Assembly: GCF_000243215.1 (NCBI RefSeq)
Contig: NZ_JH594596.1
Coordinates: forward strand, 1,710,892 to 1,774,891
Direction of reading: 5' to 3'
DNA length: 64,000 nucleotides
Source of the DNA: Odoribacter laneus YIT 12061
Lineage (GTDB): Bacteria > Bacteroidota > Bacteroidia > Bacteroidales > Marinifilaceae
Shown: positions 1-8,399 of the stretch, piece by piece
Numbering within the stretch: the stretch's first letter is position 1
Layout of the letters: each line of letters starts with the position of its first letter
Notes under the pieces: generated by a model
Seen by the model: only the letters and a program-made list of their open reading frames with translations
Databases searched by the model: none
What the model was told of the DNA's origin: nothing
Program-made: the position numbers and the translations under genes

Positions 1-566
1 TCAGCATTGTTCACCCCCCCCTCTTTCACACTGCCATCAGCATTTAATTCAATCAGTTCTCCCTTAACGTATTCCGTTCCTTCAACTTCGTCCACCGGAA
101 CCATTTCCCCATTGTTCTTACACATGTTCTCGATTTGCTTATCGATCATCTCATCGTCCACCGTAATCAAATAATAAGGTACTTTTTCCCGCTTACTCAA
201 CTTCACGTTCACCTCGGGAGAAAGAGCAATGTCATAAGCAAACTCAAAATTCTCATCGTTTAAATCCAGTTCTTTTTGTTCGGTCTCGCTTGGTAGCGGT
301 TCTCCCAGAATTTGAAGATCATTTTCTTTTATATAATTGTTAAGCGCTTCTCCCAACACCTTGTTTATTTCTTCCACCAACACAGCCTTACCGTAAATCT
401 TTTTCACAATTCCCATGGGGGTTTTCCCTTTGCGGAATCCGTCAATAACCACTTTCTTCTGATAATCTTTCAGTACATTCTCTACGCGACTTGCGTAATC
501 TTCTTTACCTAACTGAATCTTAATAATGGCATTAAGATCATCGTTCTGGGTTTTTGTTATGTTCAT
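1..566 (-). CDS. tig: Trigger factor, ribosome-associated chaperone (5' part of the gene)
   Basis: The visible part is the first 188 codons; the gene runs off the left edge of the window. The protein begins MNITKTQNDDLNAIIKIQLG and carries the ribosome-docking signature GFRKGKTPMGIV near residues 43-54, the trigger-factor equivalent of the GFRxGKxP loop that contacts ribosomal protein L23. The rest of the visible part is the N-terminal ribosome-binding domain and the start of the following domain. Trigger factor binds nascent chains at the ribosomal exit tunnel in the cytoplasm. The ATG at 564-566 is preceded on the coding strand by a 9-bp tandem repeat in the likely leader, listed separately. 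The PPIase insert and C-terminal arms lie outside the window, so their integrity cannot be judged. Confidence 0.93.
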   Translation of the reverse strand, partial: MNITKTQNDDLNAIIKIQLGKEDYASRVENVLKDYQKKVVIDGFRKGKTPMGIVKKIYGKAVLVEEINKVLGEALNNYIKENDLQILGEPLPSETEQKELDLNDENFEFAYDIALSPEVNVKLSKREKVPYYLITVDDEMIDKQIENMCKNNGEMVPVDEVEGTEYVKGELIELNADGSVKEGGVNNA

Positions 567-581
567 GCTATCGTTTTTGTT

Positions 582-617
582 ACAACAGTCGCAACAGTTA
601 CAACGGTCACAACAGTT
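582..617 (-). repeat. Four 9-bp tandem repeats in the tig leader
   Basis: On the plus strand four consecutive 9-mers read acaacagtc, gcaacagtt, acaacggtc and acaacagtt (582-590, 591-599, 600-608, 609-617). They lie 15-50 nt upstream of the trigger factor ATG, so they are probably in its 5' leader or promoter. On the coding strand the units read as variants of AACTGTTGT. The function is unknown; a repeat-length or protein-binding role is only a possibility. Confidence 0.7.
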
Positions 618-651
618 TTAATTATACAATATATTTCGATTTCTCTAACCT

Positions 652-680
652 AAAAAAGCCACCTAGAAGAAGGCGGCTTT
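652..680 (-). terminator. Intrinsic terminator after tRNA-Leu
   Basis: On the minus strand AAAGCCGCC pairs with GGTGGCTTT (9 bp including one G-U) across an 8-nt loop, followed by a run of T. It begins 9 nt past the 3' end of the tRNA gene, as expected for a tRNA transcription unit terminator. It also separates the tRNA from tig. Confidence 0.85.
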
Positions 681-688
681 CCATTTTG

Positions 689-770
689 TACGGGCGAAGG
701 GACTCGAACCCCCACGTCTTTCGACACTAGATCCTAAGTCTAGTGCGTCTACCAATTTCGCCACGCCCGC
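689..770 (-). tRNA. tRNA-Leu, anticodon UAG
   Basis: The coding strand starts GCGGGCGTGGCGAAATTGG and folds into a cloverleaf. The acceptor stem GCGGGCG pairs with CGCCCGT, with a first-pair G-U, and the discriminator is A. The anticodon stem CTAGA/TCTAG encloses loop CTTAGGA, giving anticodon UAG for CUA codons. The T arm reads GGGGGTTCGAGTCCC. A variable arm is present, as usual for tRNA-Leu. CCA is not encoded (CAA follows), so the 3' CCA would be added by the enzyme encoded at 46714-48129. Confidence 0.96.
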
Positions 771-874
771 TTACAATTTCAGCGCTGCAAAAATAGCCTA
801 TTTTTTTAAACCTCCAAAATATTTATGAATTAAGATTTTAGATTTGTGAATTAAAAAATACACATTCCCTCATC

Positions 875-1606
875 TTATTTTTTCTTCCTCAATTCAAAAT
901 TTTTACCCAGGTAAACCCGCCTTACTTCAGGATCGGCAGCCAGATGCTCGGCCGTTCCGGACTCCAATATCCGGCCATCGTATAAAAGATAGGCCCGGTC
1001 CGTAATGGAAAGCGTTTCCTGTACATTGTGATCGGTAATCAGAATACCAATATTCTTATCTTTCAGTTTCTGTACAATACCTTGTATATCTTCCACGGCA
1101 ATGGGATCTACCCCCGCAAAGGGTTCGTCCAACAAGATAAATTTCGGACGGATAGACAAAGCACGGGCAATTTCCGTACGCCGCCGCTCTCCTCCGGACA
1201 ACTGTATCCCCAAACTTTTACGGATATGCTGTAAACCGAACTCATCCAACATCTCTTCCAGACGGTCTTTTTGTTCGTCCTTCGGCATCTTTGTCATTTC
1301 TAATACCGCCTTAATATTATCTTCCACACTCAACCTGCGGAATACAGAGGCTTCTTGCGCCAGGTATCCGACTCCTAACTGAGCCCTCCTATACACCGGC
1401 TCTTTTGTAATCTCCCGGTCATCCAAGAAAATCCGGCCTCCGTTCGGAGTAATCAAGCCCACGATCATGTAAAAAGAGGTCGTTTTCCCCGCCCCATTCG
1501 GTCCTAACAACCCTACAATTTCTCCTTGTTCCACTTGTAAAGAAACCCCCTTTACTACCGTACGGCTTTTATATTTTTTTACCAGATCCTCTGCTCTCAG
1601 TATCAT
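875..1606 (-). CDS. lptB: LPS export ABC transporter ATP-binding protein LptB
   Basis: A 243-residue cytoplasmic ATPase that powers lipopolysaccharide extraction from the inner membrane with LptF/LptG. Visible motifs are Walker [10 protein letters not shown] (35-43), Q-loop near Q84, ABC signature LSGGE (136-140), Walker B FILLDEP (156-162) and the H-loop histidine at 193. Length and the [15 protein letters not shown] stretch match LptB rather than amino-acid importers. LptF/LptG, LptA and LptC are not in this window. The gene lies 93 nt downstream of the DUF5686 gene but has its own well-matched promoter at 1626-1656. With the KdsD-like isomerase two genes upstream, it suggests a lipopolysaccharide-related neighbourhood. 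Confidence 0.95.
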   Translation of the reverse strand: MILRAEDLVKKYKSRTVVKGVSLQVEQGEIVGLLGPNGAGKTTSFYMIVGLITPNGGRIFLDDREITKEPVYRRAQLGVGYLAQEASVFRRLSVEDNIKAVLEMTKMPKDEQKDRLEEMLDEFGLQHIRKSLGIQLSGGERRRTEIARALSIRPKFILLDEPFAGVDPIAVEDIQGIVQKLKDKNIGILITDHNVQETLSITDRAYLLYDGRILESGTAEHLAADPEVRRVYLGKNFELRKKK

Positions 1607-1625
1607 AAATTCCTATTTTGGTGTA

Positions 1626-1656
1626 CAAAGATAGGCAAAAGTTAAGAGTTAACAAA
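1626..1656 (-). promoter_or_regulatory. Bacteroidota-type promoter for lptB
   Basis: On the minus strand TTTG (plus 1653-1656) is followed after exactly 19 nt by TATCTTTG (plus 1626-1633), matching the TTTG/TAnnTTTG consensus of the Bacteroides primary sigma factor. It sits 20 nt upstream of the lptB ATG, giving a short leader. It would allow lptB expression independent of the upstream DUF5686 gene. Confidence 0.75.
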
Positions 1657-1699
1657 TACTTCCAAAGCCTATTCTACACGTAAAGTTATTTGGTTCCGA

Positions 1700-4186
1700 T
1701 CAGAAATTCAGGTTTATACTGAAATTGACCGCGAAATTTTGTACTTTTTGTCCGGGTACACTATGCCGGTGACTCAAACGCCAGATAGCATCTACCCGTA
1801 ATATCCTAAATATATTTTCAATGCCCACGCCTGCTTCAAAGTACGGCTTGGAAACAGACGACATCCCTTCCGGAAAAAGCAAAATAGCCCGCGTATCTTC
1901 CAAACTACCGTTATTTTTCTTCTCCAATGTTCCAATCAAAGCTTTGAATATAAATACCTCTCTCCACTTCAATCTTTTCATCAGAGGAATTTTTCCCAAG
2001 AAAAAACCTTTAAAATGATGCTCATACATCAGAGATGCCCATAAGTCAGAAGCAAATTCGTAATAATTCATACAAGAAAAAGCATAAGGATCGTAGAAAT
2101 AGGTGGCATTCCCCTCATGCAATTTCAACAACGGATAAGGCACTTTTCCAAAAATCTTTCCCCCACTCAATGCAAATTTGGAAGTACCTATAGGCGGAAA
2201 TCCTATATCCCACATCACCGTTCCCTCCAGCCGGTAATATTCATAATCATTTTTAAAAATGCCTTTTACCCCCGCAGACAAATCCAATGTAAAGATCGGA
2301 TAATCCGAACCCAAAGAAAACTTATCAAATGTCTGACGGACAATAATTTCATTTTTGGACAATCGGGTCCTCAACCGAAACGAAAGCGACTGTATGGAAC
2401 TCATTTCCTTCCCATCCGGGCGAATAAAAGGGACATAACGGGAAGAAAAAATATTCCTCACCTGAGCAGCAAAAGTATTGCTGACCCCTTGACGCCATTC
2501 TTGTTCAAACGAAATATCTCCCTGATTTACCAAACTCAGCCGATCATTATTGCCCCTTGACAAGATAGAACTCAATATGTTCCCCTCTGTAAACGCATTT
2601 ACACCAGCCCCCAACTGTACGACATCATGCTTAAAAGACAGGGTGAGTTTAGAGGTTGGCAAATCCTTAAACATATACTCCAAACCTCCCCCTCCCTTAA
2701 AATGCCGGTCTTTTGTTCCATATGCCAAATGTCCGAATAAACGAATTTTTTTGCTGAAATCAGAAGTGGTCCGTAACCCCAGTTGAAAACGGCATCCTTC
2801 CAGCTTATTAAAACTGAACAATTTATAATAAGGTCCGATACCCACATACTTGGTATCATAATATCCTCCCAATATAGTACTGATAACGGTATAAATGTTC
2901 TGATAAAGCGGTACATTCTTTACAGAATCCACCATGCCATATATCTGTTTTTCTTTCACACTGAGCTCATACGGCCGTACAGTATCCCAATATTGTTCGT
3001 CGTTTTTCAATACATCCCGGGAAATAATCACGTTATTGTCCAATTTTAATACTTCTTCCGGTATTGGCTCATTCAAACGTACGTGAGTATAATCGATCTG
3101 ACGATGGCCTAAAAAAGAAACGAGCTTGGCAGAATCAGACATAACAATCGTGAAATCAGCAAAAAGCTTATCCTGTTTTGGAAACCAAACCGAATCATTC
3201 ACCAATTCATTGGTATTTTCGATGACCAAATGCCGGATCCAGTTTACATTCAAGCCTTTTAACATTTTCACATGAGCAGATTGTAAAGCCCAAGAGGCCG
3301 AATCAATATTTACCTCCCCGTCCAATACCGGCGTAGAAGTTCCTTTGGGATGAAAACGGATTTTATAGGTTTTCCGCCCGTTAATCTGCATACTATCTAC
3401 TAAAAAATATTTGTAATACAGCAATCCGTGTTCCGATAAAGGACTGGCAAATTTCACCTCAAAAATATTGATATAATTATCATAAAGGTTCACATTTACA
3501 TGCAAATGTCCCGTAAACTGAGCCAAAGAATAGTCCTCTTCTATTCCGGAAATCCGGCTGGCTTTTACAATTTCGCGGGAAAAACCAGGCGAACTCCGAT
3601 GATAATAATCTGCCGTAGCTTCCGAAATCATAATCGGTAAAAAAGCCTTTCCGGTAATGACAGAAGTATCCATATGTTCAAAAATAAAACCAAAATTCTT
3701 TTGGAGTTTTTTATTTTTAAAATAAGGATTAATATTGGTCAGATCCAATTCCATCTTTGTATAAGTGGAACACTTATAGAGAGATAATTCATCCGGATTG
3801 TTTTTCTTTTTATTCCGGGAAACATTTTTCAGAATCCGATGGGCAGGATTTTCTCCAGGAGTCACATTCACTTCTTCCAGATCAACAGTATAAGGAACCA
3901 ACTGAAAATCCAACGCATTATACGAACCCGGCACAACCTTTACTGTCTGAGATTCATATCCGACAAAAGAAGCCTGTAATTCGGTCACCTTTTCCCGGGT
4001 TTCCAAGATATAAATACCATCGAAATCAGAGGTAACTCCTACCGTCGTCCCTTTAAATACAACATTGACCAGAGGAAGAGGTTCCCCGGTCTTTGCATCG
4101 GTGATTTTTCCTCTCACACGCGTACTTTGTCCCCAAGCCACAGAGGTCACCGTTATCAGTAATATAAAGAGAATGTATCTATTCAT
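1700..4186 (-). CDS. Outer-membrane DUF5686 protein with N-terminal carboxypeptidase-regulatory-like domain
   Basis: An 828-residue protein. Residues 1-20 (MNRYILFILLITVTSVAWGQ) are a signal peptide. Residues about 22-100 form a CarboxypepD_reg-like beta-sandwich (VRGKITDAKTGEPLPLVNVV, then a SFVGYESQTV segment), as on TonB-dependent receptors and other Bacteroidota surface proteins. The remaining ~700 residues match the DUF5686 pattern of a large predicted outer-membrane beta-barrel ending in an aromatic-rich beta-strand (NFAVNFSINLNF). No TonB plug is seen, so it should not be called a SusC receptor. It lies 47 nt downstream of the KdsD-like gene and is probably co-transcribed with it. The substrate is unknown. 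Confidence 0.87.
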   Translation of the reverse strand: MNRYILFILLITVTSVAWGQSTRVRGKITDAKTGEPLPLVNVVFKGTTVGVTSDFDGIYILETREKVTELQASFVGYESQTVKVVPGSYNALDFQLVPYTVDLEEVNVTPGENPAHRILKNVSRNKKKNNPDELSLYKCSTYTKMELDLTNINPYFKNKKLQKNFGFIFEHMDTSVITGKAFLPIMISEATADYYHRSSPGFSREIVKASRISGIEEDYSLAQFTGHLHVNVNLYDNYINIFEVKFASPLSEHGLLYYKYFLVDSMQINGRKTYKIRFHPKGTSTPVLDGEVNIDSASWALQSAHVKMLKGLNVNWIRHLVIENTNELVNDSVWFPKQDKLFADFTIVMSDSAKLVSFLGHRQIDYTHVRLNEPIPEEVLKLDNNVIISRDVLKNDEQYWDTVRPYELSVKEKQIYGMVDSVKNVPLYQNIYTVISTILGGYYDTKYVGIGPYYKLFSFNKLEGCRFQLGLRTTSDFSKKIRLFGHLAYGTKDRHFKGGGGLEYMFKDLPTSKLTLSFKHDVVQLGAGVNAFTEGNILSSILSRGNNDRLSLVNQGDISFEQEWRQGVSNTFAAQVRNIFSSRYVPFIRPDGKEMSSIQSLSFRLRTRLSKNEIIVRQTFDKFSLGSDYPIFTLDLSAGVKGIFKNDYEYYRLEGTVMWDIGFPPIGTSKFALSGGKIFGKVPYPLLKLHEGNATYFYDPYAFSCMNYYEFASDLWASLMYEHHFKGFFLGKIPLMKRLKWREVFIFKALIGTLEKKNNGSLEDTRAILLFPEGMSSVSKPYFEAGVGIENIFRILRVDAIWRLSHRHSVPGQKVQNFAVNFSINLNF

Positions 4187-4233
4187 GAATTTATTATCCT
4201 AAGAAAATTAATCCCGGTCTTTCCGGAATAAAT

Positions 4234-5199
4234 TTATACCACCCCCTCTTTAAGTATGTCGTGGAGATGAACTATACCTTTATATATACGTTGGTCATCG
4301 GTTACGACCAATTGTGTAATACTGTTCTTTTCCATTAACCTGAAAGCATTATAAGCCAATTCTTCTTCCGGTATCGTTTTGGGAGAAGCCGACATAATGT
4401 CAGCAGCTTTCAATCCGTCGACATCCTTATATTTTTCCAACATACGCCGTAAATCCCCATCTGTTACAATACCAATCAATTTCTCTTCCTGGTCGACGAC
4501 AGCGACTGCCCCCAAGCATCCCCCAGACATTTCCAGAATTACTTTGCGAATATTGTCTTCCAAACCGACTTTAGGCCGGTTTTCTTTATCAAATACATCC
4601 GAGACCCGTGTATAAAGGCGTTTCCCCAAAGATCCTCCCGGATGGTAACGGGCAAAATCCCGGCTGGAAAAATTCCGGCATTCAATCAAACACATGGCCA
4701 AAGCATCCCCCATTACCAACTGAGCCGTCGTAGAATTGGTAGGAGCTAAATTATTCGGACAAGCTTCCCGGTCTACCTTCGCCTTTATCACATATTCCGC
4801 ATTCTGAGCCAAAAAGGAGTCCGTATTGGATACCATAGCCACTATGGAATTATTCCCAATATTCCGGATCAGAGGAAGCAATACTTTAATTTCAGGCGTA
4901 TTTCCACTTTTAGATACAAAAATAACGACATCTTCATGTTGTACCATCCCCATATCCCCGTGAATCGCATCGGCAGCATGTAAAAAAACAGCCGGCGTAC
5001 CCGTAGAATTCAAAGTAGCTACAATCTTTTGCGCAATAATGGCACTTTTTCCGATCCCCGTAATAATCACACGCCCCTTACTTTCATATATTAATTTTAC
5101 AACTTTTTCAAAATCCTCGTCAATATAATTGAGCAGATTCCGGACAGCCTCTGCCTCATCCGAAACGACCTTCTTTGCAACACACTTAATATCAATCAT
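4234..5199 (-). CDS. kdsD: KpsF/GutQ-family sugar-phosphate isomerase, probable arabinose-5-phosphate isomerase
   Basis: A 321-residue protein with an N-terminal SIS domain (about 35-170) and two C-terminal CBS domains (about 205-320). The SIS part shows GIGKSAIIAQKIVATLNSTG, the phosphosugar-binding SKSGNTPEI and the CPNNLAPTNSTTAQ segment typical of KdsD/KpsF. The family interconverts ribulose-5-phosphate and arabinose-5-phosphate, the first committed step to KDO for lipopolysaccharide core. The CBS pair may sense a nucleotide or sugar ligand. It is the first gene of a probable kdsD-DUF5686 unit. GutQ-like paralogues share this architecture, so the precise role is inferred from lptB nearby. 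Confidence 0.9.
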   Translation of the reverse strand: MIDIKCVAKKVVSDEAEAVRNLLNYIDEDFEKVVKLIYESKGRVIITGIGKSAIIAQKIVATLNSTGTPAVFLHAADAIHGDMGMVQHEDVVIFVSKSGNTPEIKVLLPLIRNIGNNSIVAMVSNTDSFLAQNAEYVIKAKVDREACPNNLAPTNSTTAQLVMGDALAMCLIECRNFSSRDFARYHPGGSLGKRLYTRVSDVFDKENRPKVGLEDNIRKVILEMSGGCLGAVAVVDQEEKLIGIVTDGDLRRMLEKYKDVDGLKAADIMSASPKTIPEEELAYNAFRLMEKNSITQLVVTDDQRIYKGIVHLHDILKEGVV

Positions 5200-5410
5200 T
5201 TTATCAAATCATTACTAAACTACTTCAAGAATTACAATATTTATGCCAAAAAAAATGACAAAAATTCTTGTAGGAATTATTTTTTACTATAACTTTACTC
5301 AAAGGCAAAAGTACCATTTTTTTATGATTCACCCTACAATAGGGGATCATACATTCGACTTTTATGAAAAGAAATAAATAGAAGGAAAAGAAATTTATTT
5401 TTTAATGTGC

Positions 5411-5572
5411 AAATGTTTAAACGTTCTCTTGTATAGATGCTCGATATCGCTTCATTTACGGTGAAGAAATCTCAGGAACCTTTGCTTTATTTCCCGAGAA
5501 ATACTTTCATCTGTTCCCAAATGAACATTTATTCGAAAAAGAACTTTTGAACATTTTTACGTTTAAACATTT
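5411..5572. repeat. 162-bp segment bounded by 14-bp perfect inverted repeats
   Basis: AAATGTTTAAACGT (5411-5424) is exactly complementary in reverse to ACGTTTAAACATTT (5559-5572). The 134-nt interior is AT-rich and non-coding. Just inside the right arm are loosely repeated words (gaacattta, gaacttttg, gaacatttt). It could be a small MITE-like element, a foldback regulatory element or a chance pair of AT-rich words. Confidence 0.5.
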
Positions 5573-5585
5573 AAATTTAAATTTT

Positions 5586-5618
5586 TTTGTTATTCATTCA
5601 AATTAAGTTATAAATTTG
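5586..5618 (+). promoter_or_regulatory. Bacteroidota-type promoter for recQ
   Basis: TTTG (5586-5589), 21 nt, then TAAATTTG (5611-5618). Transcription would start near 5624, which places the in-frame TTG at 5627 almost at the transcript's 5' end and favours the ATG at 5660 as the recQ start. Confidence 0.75.
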
Positions 5619-5659
5619 CACTTCCTTTGCGAAAAGTGTGCGAAAAGATTACAAATACA

Positions 5660-7834
5660 ATGGGATTGGAGATTGATTTACATGAAAAATTAAAAGAGTA
5701 TTTTGGTTTTGATAACTTCAAAGGGAATCAGGAAGCGATCATCCGGAATGTGTTAGCAGGTAAAAATACATTTGTATTAATGCCGACAGGTGGCGGCAAA
5801 TCCTTGTGCTATCAACTGCCTGCCCTTATTCTCGACGGTACAGCTATTGTGATCTCCCCTTTAATTGCTCTGATGAAAAACCAAGTGGATGCCATGCGTT
5901 CATTTAGTGCTGCCGAAGGAGTAGCTCATTTTCTGAATTCCTCTTTGACGAAAAATGAAATTTTAAAAGTCAAAGAAGATATTTTAGAAGGAAAGACCAA
6001 ATTATTATATGTAGCACCGGAGTCTCTGACAAAAGACAGTAATGTAGAATTCCTGAAAAAAATAAAGATTTCTTTTTTTGCTGTCGATGAAGCACATTGT
6101 ATCTCTGAATGGGGACACGATTTCCGGACCGAATATCGTAAAATACGCCCGATTGTCGAGCAGATCGGAAAGGCGCCTATCATCGCTTTGACAGCCACAG
6201 CTACGCCGAAAGTACAACACGATATCCAAAAAAATCTTGACATGCTGGACGCCGAAGTATTCAAATCTTCTTTTAACCGTCCGAATCTCTATTACGAAGT
6301 CCGTCCCAAGAATGATCCAACAAAAGATATTATCAAGTTTATCAAAAAGCATGAGGGAAAATCGGGGATTATCTATTGCCTGAGCCGGAAGAAAGTGGAA
6401 GAACTGGCAGAAGTCCTTTGCATAAACGGCATTAAAGCAGCTCCTTATCATGCTGGCATGGATGCAACTACCCGAAGTGCCAATCAGGACAAATTCCTGA
6501 TGGAAGAGGTCGACGTCATCGTAGCTACAATCGCCTTCGGAATGGGCATTGATAAACCGGACGTACGGTTTGTCATTCACTACGATATTCCCAAAAGTCT
6601 GGAAGGGTATTACCAAGAAACAGGACGTGCCGGAAGAGATGGAGGAGAAGGTATTTGTATCACTTATTACAGTTATAAAGACATCCAAAAACTGGAAAAA
6701 TTTATGCAAGGGAAACCGATAGCTGAACAGGAAATCGGAAAACAATTGCTGATGGAAACCGTATCTTATGCGGAGACCTCTCTTTGTCGACGAAAAGTCC
6801 TACTCCATTATTTCGGAGAAGATTTTGACGAAGACAATTGCGGATGCTGCGATAACTGCCTGTATCCGAAGAAAGAATTCGAGGGCAAAGAATATATATT
6901 GGATGCTCTCACATTGGTTTCAGAAATAAAAGAAAAATTTAAAATAGAACATTTGGTCAATATCTTGATCGGAGAAGCCGATTCGGCCATAAAGGCATAT
7001 AAGCACGACAAACTGGAAATGTTCGGAAGCGGAGCAGAAAAAAGTCGTCAATTCTGGACAATGGTTTTTCGCAGAGCGCTGATCAGCCGGTTTATCGAAA
7101 AAGATATTGAACAATACGGTGTAATAAAAATAACGAAAGAAGGACTAGATTTTCTAGAACACCCTAAAGAATTTATGCTGATGGAAGATCGTAATTTTGA
7201 GGAAAACGAAGAAAAGATTCAGGAGAAGGGCGGCGTTTCCGCATTAGATAACACTCTATTTGCCATCCTGAAAGATTTACGGAAAAAAATTGCTAAAACC
7301 AATAACCTGCCTCCTTATGTCATTTTCCAGGATCCGTCTTTGGAAGATATGTGCATCAACTATCCCATTACAATAGAAGAGTTGGCCAATATCCAAGGCG
7401 TAGGTACAGGCAAAGCCCAAAAATACGGGAAAGAATTTGTAGAAGTCATCAAACAATATGTAGAAGACAACGAAATCGAACGGGCGCAGGATATGGTAGT
7501 GAAAACCGTAGCCAACAAATCCAAATTTAAAGTATATATTATCCAGAACATCGACCGGCAAATCGATTTGGAAGACATCGCCTCTGCCCAAGGACTTAGC
7601 TACGAAGAACTCATCAAGGAAATGGAAGCCATCGTATTTTCCGGAACGAAACTCAATATTGATTATTATATCAATAAAATTCTGGACGAAGAGCAGCAAA
7701 AGGAAATATTTGATTATTTTATGGAAGCTCAAACCGACAATATTGCAGAAGCTTTCGACGAATTCGAAGGGGATTATTCCGAAGAAGATCTGCGCCTCAT
7801 GCGCCTGAAATTCCATTCCAAACACGGGAATTAA
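5660..7834 (+). CDS. recQ: ATP-dependent DNA helicase RecQ
   Basis: A 724-residue SF2 helicase starting MGLEIDLHEKLKEYFGFDNF. Helicase motifs are present in order: MPTGGGKSLCYQLPA (motif I), DEAHCISEWGHDFR (motif II and aromatic loop), LTATAT (motif III), then YHAGMD, IAFGMGIDKPDVR and QETGRAGRDG in the second RecA lobe. A zinc-binding CRR...CGCCDNC segment starts the RQC domain, and an HRDC domain covers about residues 530-600. A further ~120-residue C-terminal tail resembles the helix-turn-helix extension found on many Bacteroidota RecQ proteins. RecQ unwinds DNA for recombinational repair; recJ, recR and recQ all lie within 11 kb here. An upstream in-frame TTG (5627) is rejected because of the promoter position. 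Confidence 0.95.
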   Translation: MGLEIDLHEKLKEYFGFDNFKGNQEAIIRNVLAGKNTFVLMPTGGGKSLCYQLPALILDGTAIVISPLIALMKNQVDAMRSFSAAEGVAHFLNSSLTKNEILKVKEDILEGKTKLLYVAPESLTKDSNVEFLKKIKISFFAVDEAHCISEWGHDFRTEYRKIRPIVEQIGKAPIIALTATATPKVQHDIQKNLDMLDAEVFKSSFNRPNLYYEVRPKNDPTKDIIKFIKKHEGKSGIIYCLSRKKVEELAEVLCINGIKAAPYHAGMDATTRSANQDKFLMEEVDVIVATIAFGMGIDKPDVRFVIHYDIPKSLEGYYQETGRAGRDGGEGICITYYSYKDIQKLEKFMQGKPIAEQEIGKQLLMETVSYAETSLCRRKVLLHYFGEDFDEDNCGCCDNCLYPKKEFEGKEYILDALTLVSEIKEKFKIEHLVNILIGEADSAIKAYKHDKLEMFGSGAEKSRQFWTMVFRRALISRFIEKDIEQYGVIKITKEGLDFLEHPKEFMLMEDRNFEENEEKIQEKGGVSALDNTLFAILKDLRKKIAKTNNLPPYVIFQDPSLEDMCINYPITIEELANIQGVGTGKAQKYGKEFVEVIKQYVEDNEIERAQDMVVKTVANKSKFKVYIIQNIDRQIDLEDIASAQGLSYEELIKEMEAIVFSGTKLNIDYYINKILDEEQQKEIFDYFMEAQTDNIAEAFDEFEGDYSEEDLRLMRLKFHSKHGN

Positions 7835-8399
7835 TCTACCTGAAGAACGCTCTTCTCTGGAATTATGAATAATGTATTAATCTGTTAAGGGAGTGTGAGT
7901 GTATAGAAAAGCAAGGAAACCATCAGATTGAAAAATATAAACGACAGGAGAAGGAATACTACATTATAATAGGCATATCACGAATGAGAAGAAATCGTTG
8001 ATTTCCTCTCATTTTTAATCCAAGTAAAGTTAAGCAGTTTGCCTGTTTTTCTTTTCGGCCTTTAAATTAGACGAGATAAAAAAGAGGGACTAGCATAAAA
8101 TAATGCTAATTAACAAGCAGTTATAAGATTGAAGAAAATCAGATAAAGGAGGAAAAATTAAAAGAATAAACGCCCGTTTTATATTAAATCAAATACCTTG
8201 ATAATCTATGTAAATACAGATTACAAAAATAACATTTTTTCCGGGAAATACAAAAGATAACATTTATTTTTAAATGTAAGTAAAATATCTACCTTCAATA
8301 GAACTAGTCTATTAAGAGATATAAAGACGGACAGGCCTTAGTCTGACACCGTATACCCTTCGTCCAAGGAATAACAGAAAGACACTTTCTCCCTGCTTT
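7835..8399. other. 565-nt convergent intergenic region after recQ
   Basis: No gene is recognisable. It contains the strong hairpin terminator at 7983-8016 and a small 6-bp hairpin at 8091-8108 (TAGCAT/ATGCTA). The rest is AT-rich with no further feature that I can support. Confidence 0.6.
7983..8016 (+). terminator. Intrinsic terminator after recQ
   Basis: AATGAGA (7983-7989) and GAAATC (7991-7996) pair with GATTTC (8000-8005) and TCTCATT (8007-8013): 13 base pairs with one A-C mismatch, a 3-nt loop, and a T-run continuing to 8016. It lies about 150 nt after the recQ stop between convergent genes. Confidence 0.8.

Larger units (their letters stand above)
5200..5659. other. 460-nt divergent intergenic region between kdsD-like gene and recQ
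   Basis: No credible gene is seen. The region holds the recQ promoter (5586-5618), a possible weak kdsD -7 element (CAAAAGTA on the plus strand at 5306-5313, without a good -33 partner) and a 14-bp inverted repeat bounding 5411-5572. It is strongly AT-rich. Confidence 0.7.

Noticed and set aside
312-512. 66-codon open frame on the plus strand
   Set aside because: It is antisense to the trigger factor gene, whose translation is clearly conserved; the frame is a shadow.
582-617. 9-bp repeat array as part of a CRISPR
   Set aside because: The units are contiguous with no spacers and there are no cas genes in the window.
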